Shown here in pieces: positions 59,742 through 64,000 of a DNA stretch of 64,000 nucleotides. Position numbers and translations under genes: made by a program. Source of the DNA: Polyodon spathula. Its lineage: Eukaryota > Chordata > Actinopteri > Acipenseriformes > Polyodontidae. The notes under the pieces were generated by a model. The model did not search any database. It was not told the DNA's origin and saw only the letters and a list, made by a program, of their open reading frames with translations. Within the stretch, counting starts at the first letter, position 1. Every line of letters starts with the position of its first letter. Where the stretch lies: assembly GCF_017654505.1 (NCBI RefSeq), contig NC_054534.1:46103226-46167225 (forward strand). Direction: 5' to 3'.

Positions 59742-61700
59742 CTATAGAACAAATAAAGCAATATAAATATAGAGTTGCAGTGTTGCAGCAACGTTTACAC
59801 AGATAGTTAAGAAGGTCTCAGTGCAAAAGCATCTCAAACTTCTGAATCTCTCCAAACCCCAACACATAACTGTATGTTTGATCAGTGCCCATAACGAGAG
59901 CACTTTTCATGGTACTGTTTCTCTATGTGTCAATGGCCAGAAACCAGAATTTGATTTAATTAAATATAAAGCTTGAAACCGTGTGCAATGAATAAGGAAG
60001 CACATAACAACCAAGTCCCATTAACCTTGATTAGAGAAATCTCACTAGATTTCATATTTGTAGTATAACGTTAACAAGTTAAAAACTTAGATATTATTTC
60101 AGAATTATATTATTAATCACAGTTTTAAATTCGTAAAACATATGTTAGCTATGGCCTTCAATATCATTATATATGTACAGTACTGTATTTGTAATCAATC
60201 AGTATTTGATAGCCCTGTTTCTGAAACTAAAGACACAACACAAATACAGGAAAACACTCTAGAAACCATTGTTTCTGATATATCTATTGACTGCACAAAA
60301 GTATTTTCTTCAAGATTAAATCAATGTCCATGCAATTTGGTAGGGAAATGCTTAGCCAACTAGTCTAAAGCAGCCATGCAATTTTTATCTGGAATATAAG
60401 AAGTTTGTCAGTCTTTTGTTTTGCTAGGACAGCCACAAAATTAAATAGGCAGCACTAGACTGTGTGCACAAGAAGCAGTGTACTAGGCCAACAATAGATC
60501 CAACTATCACTTTGCCAGGAGATGATTGATAATAATGATCTTCAAAAACATAAACATGAAAAGCCAGGAGATAATTTAAAAAAAATAAAAAATAACAACC
60601 ACAAAGCACTCATGGCCTAATTATAGCCTAAGCTGAGTGAAGCATGATGTCTGCCCTTATAGTGTATACTTTTGGCATAAAAATAGCAAACGGGTTAGTT
60701 TGTAATTGTCTTTCTTTATCTTTCTATGATTGTAACTTAGTAAGGCTATACATGCCTTGGTATACACAGGGACCAGATGTGACAGTTTTCAACAGCAGAT
60801 GCCTTACATTTCTCGTCCATACAGAAGTAGAAATCAGGATCTGGGGCAAATTCACTGACTCAGAAAAATGTAATTCAGACTTTCCTGATAGACCTGAATA
60901 TCATCCTTAAAGTGTACTAGCATTCAAAATAGAAACGTACATGTTTTGACAATGCAATATGCAGTGGTGGGAACATGTGACTTCATTCACTGCCAACAAA
61001 TTATCACATTGTACATGTTATAACAGCATTGTTTTACACAAGTAAGTGATATACAAGGTGTTGATAGAATTAACAATTAAAAATCTTGCTGGAAATTAAT
61101 CAGCTGCCTGAAGTAACAAATATCCACTCACAAAGTGCCAAAGCCTATAGAAGTACCCAGTGAAACCTAACTGTAATTGCAGAGGCACATCAAGAATGAA
61201 AGAAACCATTTCAAACTACAAGTAGCTCTTTATAGGACTGCTTATATGCCCACAAGTGTAGTCTTACAAGTTTGTTATTAGGAAAAGATTTCTCACAGGA
61301 GTCTGAACCAGCCGTTCTTCTCAAACTGAGCAGGATTGCTATTGCAACAACACATCATCAGTAGGATAAACTAACTTCTCACGACGGTCTAAACCCAGCT
61401 CACATTCCCTATTAGTAGGAGTATAATCCAACACTTGGTGAAACCTTTTGTTTGTATGTGTGTGATTCCAAGTTTATAAAGAATAGTATAATAACTGAAA
61501 ATGGAGTTTTATCTTGAATATTACACCTCCCACTACTATAGGTGTACCCAGGATAATAAAGGTTCTGCATGGGATATACAGAAAGTATACAAATAGATAT
61601 CATTAGGGCAGAATTGTGTTTGATGGCCAGGAACTGGTTAACACCTACTCCCTGTTCACGTGTACAAACTGAATGTTTTCAAAATAATTCAAATACAAAA
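59742..61700 (-). other. cplx1 upstream intron, no further feature
   Basis: Intronic sequence. I looked on the minus strand for the short first coding exon of complexin and did not find it here. Confidence 0.5.
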
Positions 61701-61714
61701 GACCGATAAACAGG

Positions 61715-62002
61715 TGTTCAATCATGTGCGCCCTGGACCCCTCACCTCTTTCAAGCTGCTGCTCCTGCTCTACTCCCCTTCACCTCCTCCATTCTCAACA
61801 CTTCTCTCCTCTCTGGTCTCTTTCCCTCTGCCTATTAGCCCCTTCACCTGCACTTGTATGTAAAATCTTGATGTAATAATCAACTTTGTTATCTGCTCTT
61901 GAACTGTCCCGATAGCAAATCGTACTGTGTTTTCTATTTGCTCTTATTAGGAATAAATCATTCTATTTTGTATCTTGCTCTTAATTGTACTGTAATTCTT
62001 GA
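61715..62002 (+). repeat. L2-type LINE 3' region, left part
   Basis: Starts with a short ORF2-like stretch (LLLYSPSPPPFSTLLSSL, resembling the L2 'INSSLSSG' segment), then a T-rich 3' UTR ending TTGTACTGTAATTCTTGA. It continues across the Tc1 insertion at 63655. Confidence 0.6.
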
Positions 62003-62004
62003 TA

Positions 62005-63652
62005 CAGTGGCTTGAGAAACTATTGACCCCCCTTGGCATTTTTCCTATTTTGTTGCCTTACAACCTGGAATTAAAATGGATTTTTATTTGGATTTCATGT
62101 AATGGACATACACAAAATAGTCCAAATTGGCGAAGTGAAATGAAAAAAAAAACTTGTTTAAAAAAATTCTAAAAAATAAATAACGGAAAAGTGGTGCGTG
62201 CATATGTATTCACCCCCTTTGCTATTAAGCCTCTAAATAAGATCTGGTGCAACCAATTACCTTCAGAAGTCACATAATTAGTTAAATAAAGTCGACCTGT
62301 GTGCAATCTAAGTGTCACATGATCTGTCACGTGATCTCAGTATATATACACCTGTTCTGAAAGGCCCCAGAGTCTGCAACACCACTAAGCAAGGGGCACC
62401 ACCAAGCAAGCGGCACCATGAAGACCAAGGAGCTCTCCAAACAGGTCAGGGACAAAGTTGTGGAGAAGTACAGATCAGGGTTGGATTATAAAAAATATCC
62501 GAAACTTTGAACATCCCACGGAGCACCACTAAAGCCATTATTAAAAAATGGAAAGAATATGGCACCACAACAAACCTGGCAAGAGAGGGCCGCCCACCAA
62601 AACTCACGGACCAGGCAAGGAGGGCATTAATCAGAGAGGAAACACAGAGACCAAAGATAACCCTGAAGGAGCTGCAAAGCTCCAAAGCGGAGACTGGAGT
62701 ATCTGTCCATAGGACCACTTTAAGCTGTACACTCCACAGAGATGGGCTTTACGGAAGAGTGGCCAGAAAAAAGCCATTGCTTAAAGAAAAAAATAAGCAA
62801 ACACTTTTGGTGTGCGCCAAAAGGCACGTTGGAGACTCCTCAAACATATGGAAGATGGTACTCTGGTCAGATGAGACTAAAATTGAACTTTTTGGCCATC
62901 AAGGAAAACGCTATGTCTGGCGCAAACCCAACACCTCTCATCACCCCGAGAACACCACCCCCACAGTGAAGCATGGTGGTGGCAGCATCATGCTGTGGGG
63001 ATGTTTTTCATCGGCAGGGACTGGGAAACTGGTGAGAATTGAAAGAATGATGGATGGCGCTAAATACAGGGAAATTCTTGAGGGAAACCTGTTTCAGTCT
63101 TCCAGAGATTTGAGACTGGGACAGAGGTTCACCTTCCAGCAGGACAATGACCCTAAGCATACTGCTAAAGCAACACTCGAGTGGTTTAAGGGGAAACATT
63201 TAAATGTCTTGAAATGGCCTAGTCAAAGCCCAGACCTCAATCCAATTGAGAATCTGTGGTATGACTTAAAGATTGCTGTACACCACCGGAACCCATCCAA
63301 CTTGAAGGAGCTGGAGCAGTTTTGCCTTGAAGAATGGGCAAAAATCCCAGTGGCTAGATGTGCCAAGCTTATAGATACATATCCCAAGACTTGCAGCTGT
63401 AATTGCTGCAAAAGGTGGCTCTACAAAGTATTGACTTTGGGGGGGTGAATACTTATGCACGCTCAAGTTTTCTGTTTGTTTGTCTTATTTCTTGTTTGTT
63501 TCACAATAAAAAATATTTTGCATCTTCCAAGTTCTAGGCATGTTTGGTAAATCAAATGATACAAACCCCCAAAAAATCAATTTTAATTCCAGGTTGTAAG
63601 GCAACAAAATAGGAAAAATGCCAAGGGGGGTCAATACTTTCGCAAGCCACTG
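62005..63652 (+). mobile_element. Nearly intact Tc1-like transposon
   Basis: 1648 bp with TA on both sides (62003-62004 and 63653-63654). The terminal inverted repeats of about 77 bp start CAGTGGCTTG and differ at only about four positions, such as GAGAAACTA against GCGAAAGTA. It encodes one transposase with a single frameshift. High terminal-repeat identity suggests recent insertion. It interrupts an L2-type tail, so it is younger than that. Confidence 0.96.
62418..63448 (+). pseudogene. Tc1-like DD34E transposase with one frameshift
   Basis: ATG at 62418 begins MKTKELSKQVRDKVVEKY (first helix-turn-helix). In the run of six A at 62490-62495, one base is missing against the expected frame, which leads to a TGA at 62508-62510. 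From about 62507 the other frame is open to 63448 (313 codons): [18 protein letters not shown] (helix-turn-helix 1 end), GRPPKLT (AT-hook-like GRPP box), [12 protein letters not shown] (first Asp), [11 protein letters not shown] (second Asp) and [11 protein letters not shown] (Glu). Joined length would be about 342 residues, normal for the family. Apart from the slip no disabling change is visible. Confidence 0.95.
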
Positions 63653-63654
63653 TA

Positions 63655-63725
63655 TGTATTTTTTGTATGCAACTGTAAGTCACTGTGGATAAGGGCGCCT
63701 GCTAAGAAATAAATAAATAAAAAAA

Positions 63726-63769
<44 letters not shown>

Positions 63770-63770
63770 C
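63655..63770 (+). repeat. L2-type tail, right part, and (AAT)n
   Basis: TGCAACTGTAAGTCACTG, GGATAAGGGCGCCTGCTAAG, then AAATAAATAAATA and an AAT run (about 63728-63768). This completes the L2-type 3' end interrupted by Tc1. The tail matches that at 14880-14930. Confidence 0.7.
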
Positions 63771-64000
63771 TAACTGACAAAAAAAAAAAAAAAAAAATCA
63801 GCAAAAGGTTGAAGAGTAATTCAAACAAATGGGAGTTTTGAAATACTGCCTGCCTACACAGATAAATGAAGAACACTGAACACGTATCCTTGCTTTTCTT
63901 AAATTAACAGTCACATTAATTCAGACATATGCCCTAGGCATCTTTAAGGACTATTTACACTTTAATGTGGGAATTTTATTTCAATTCAATTTCAATTTCC
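63771..64000. other. No recognised feature
   Basis: A-run at 63779-63797, then AT-rich sequence of the presumed cplx1 upstream intron. Confidence 0.4.

Noticed and set aside
59742..64000. First coding exon of cplx1
   Set aside because: I looked on the minus strand for the short MEFVMKQALG-type exon and did not find it; it probably lies beyond the window.

Overview
The window looks like part of a repeat-rich ray-finned fish genome. No bacterial, organellar or viral-genome organisation is visible. The fish assignment rests on the mobile-element set: two DIRS-1-like tyrosine-recombinase retrotransposons, Gmr1-like Ty3/gypsy elements and many solo LTRs, Tc1-type transposons with long near-perfect inverted repeats, and L2-type retroposon tails. 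A non-teleost such as a sturgeon or paddlefish is my guess from the style of the L2 tail and the repeat load; the sequence alone does not prove it.

One host gene is certain. Two coding exons of complexin-1 (cplx1) lie on the minus strand, at 59566-59741 and 38148-38345. Together they encode residues 11/12 to the stop. The first coding exon (about 10 residues) is not in the window and must lie beyond 64000. The 21.2-kb intron between the two exons holds a DIRS element, a Crypton remnant, Harbinger remnants, a 39-bp minisatellite and four LTRs. A second host-derived piece is a single broken exon of an abhd17b-like depalmitoylase at 10954-11123 (minus). It has good splice sites but a frameshifting deletion, and I found no partner exons.

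Layout: 1-1430, truncated Gmr1-like gypsy element (minus). 2995-8583, DIRS copy A (decayed). 8584-20220, unique-looking sequence with solo LTRs, an L2 tail and the abhd17b exon. 20226-21673, old Tc1. 22330-23580, hAT relic split by a retroposon. 23609-24189 and 35551-36072, two copies of a TTAA-flanked piggyBac-like MITE. 24357-24640, tRNA-type SINE. 25116-29900, inverted LTR pair and a Gmr1-like element whose integrase precedes reverse transcriptase and whose gag carries a SCAN-like domain. 33300-33509 and 36091-36769, LTR pieces. 38148-59741, cplx1 with its intron load (DIRS copy B at 43182-47649, Harbinger pieces 48.3-50.0 kb, Crypton 53.6-54.5 kb, LTR cluster 54.8-57.4 kb). 62005-63652, nearly intact Tc1 inserted into an L2-type tail.

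Nothing forms an operon or a multi-gene system. The most interesting structures are the Gmr1-like pol order with SCAN-like gag, the DIRS internal complementary regions that encode each copy's own two ends, the orphan abhd17b exon, and the presence of two tyrosine-recombinase element classes (DIRS and Crypton) within one complexin intron.
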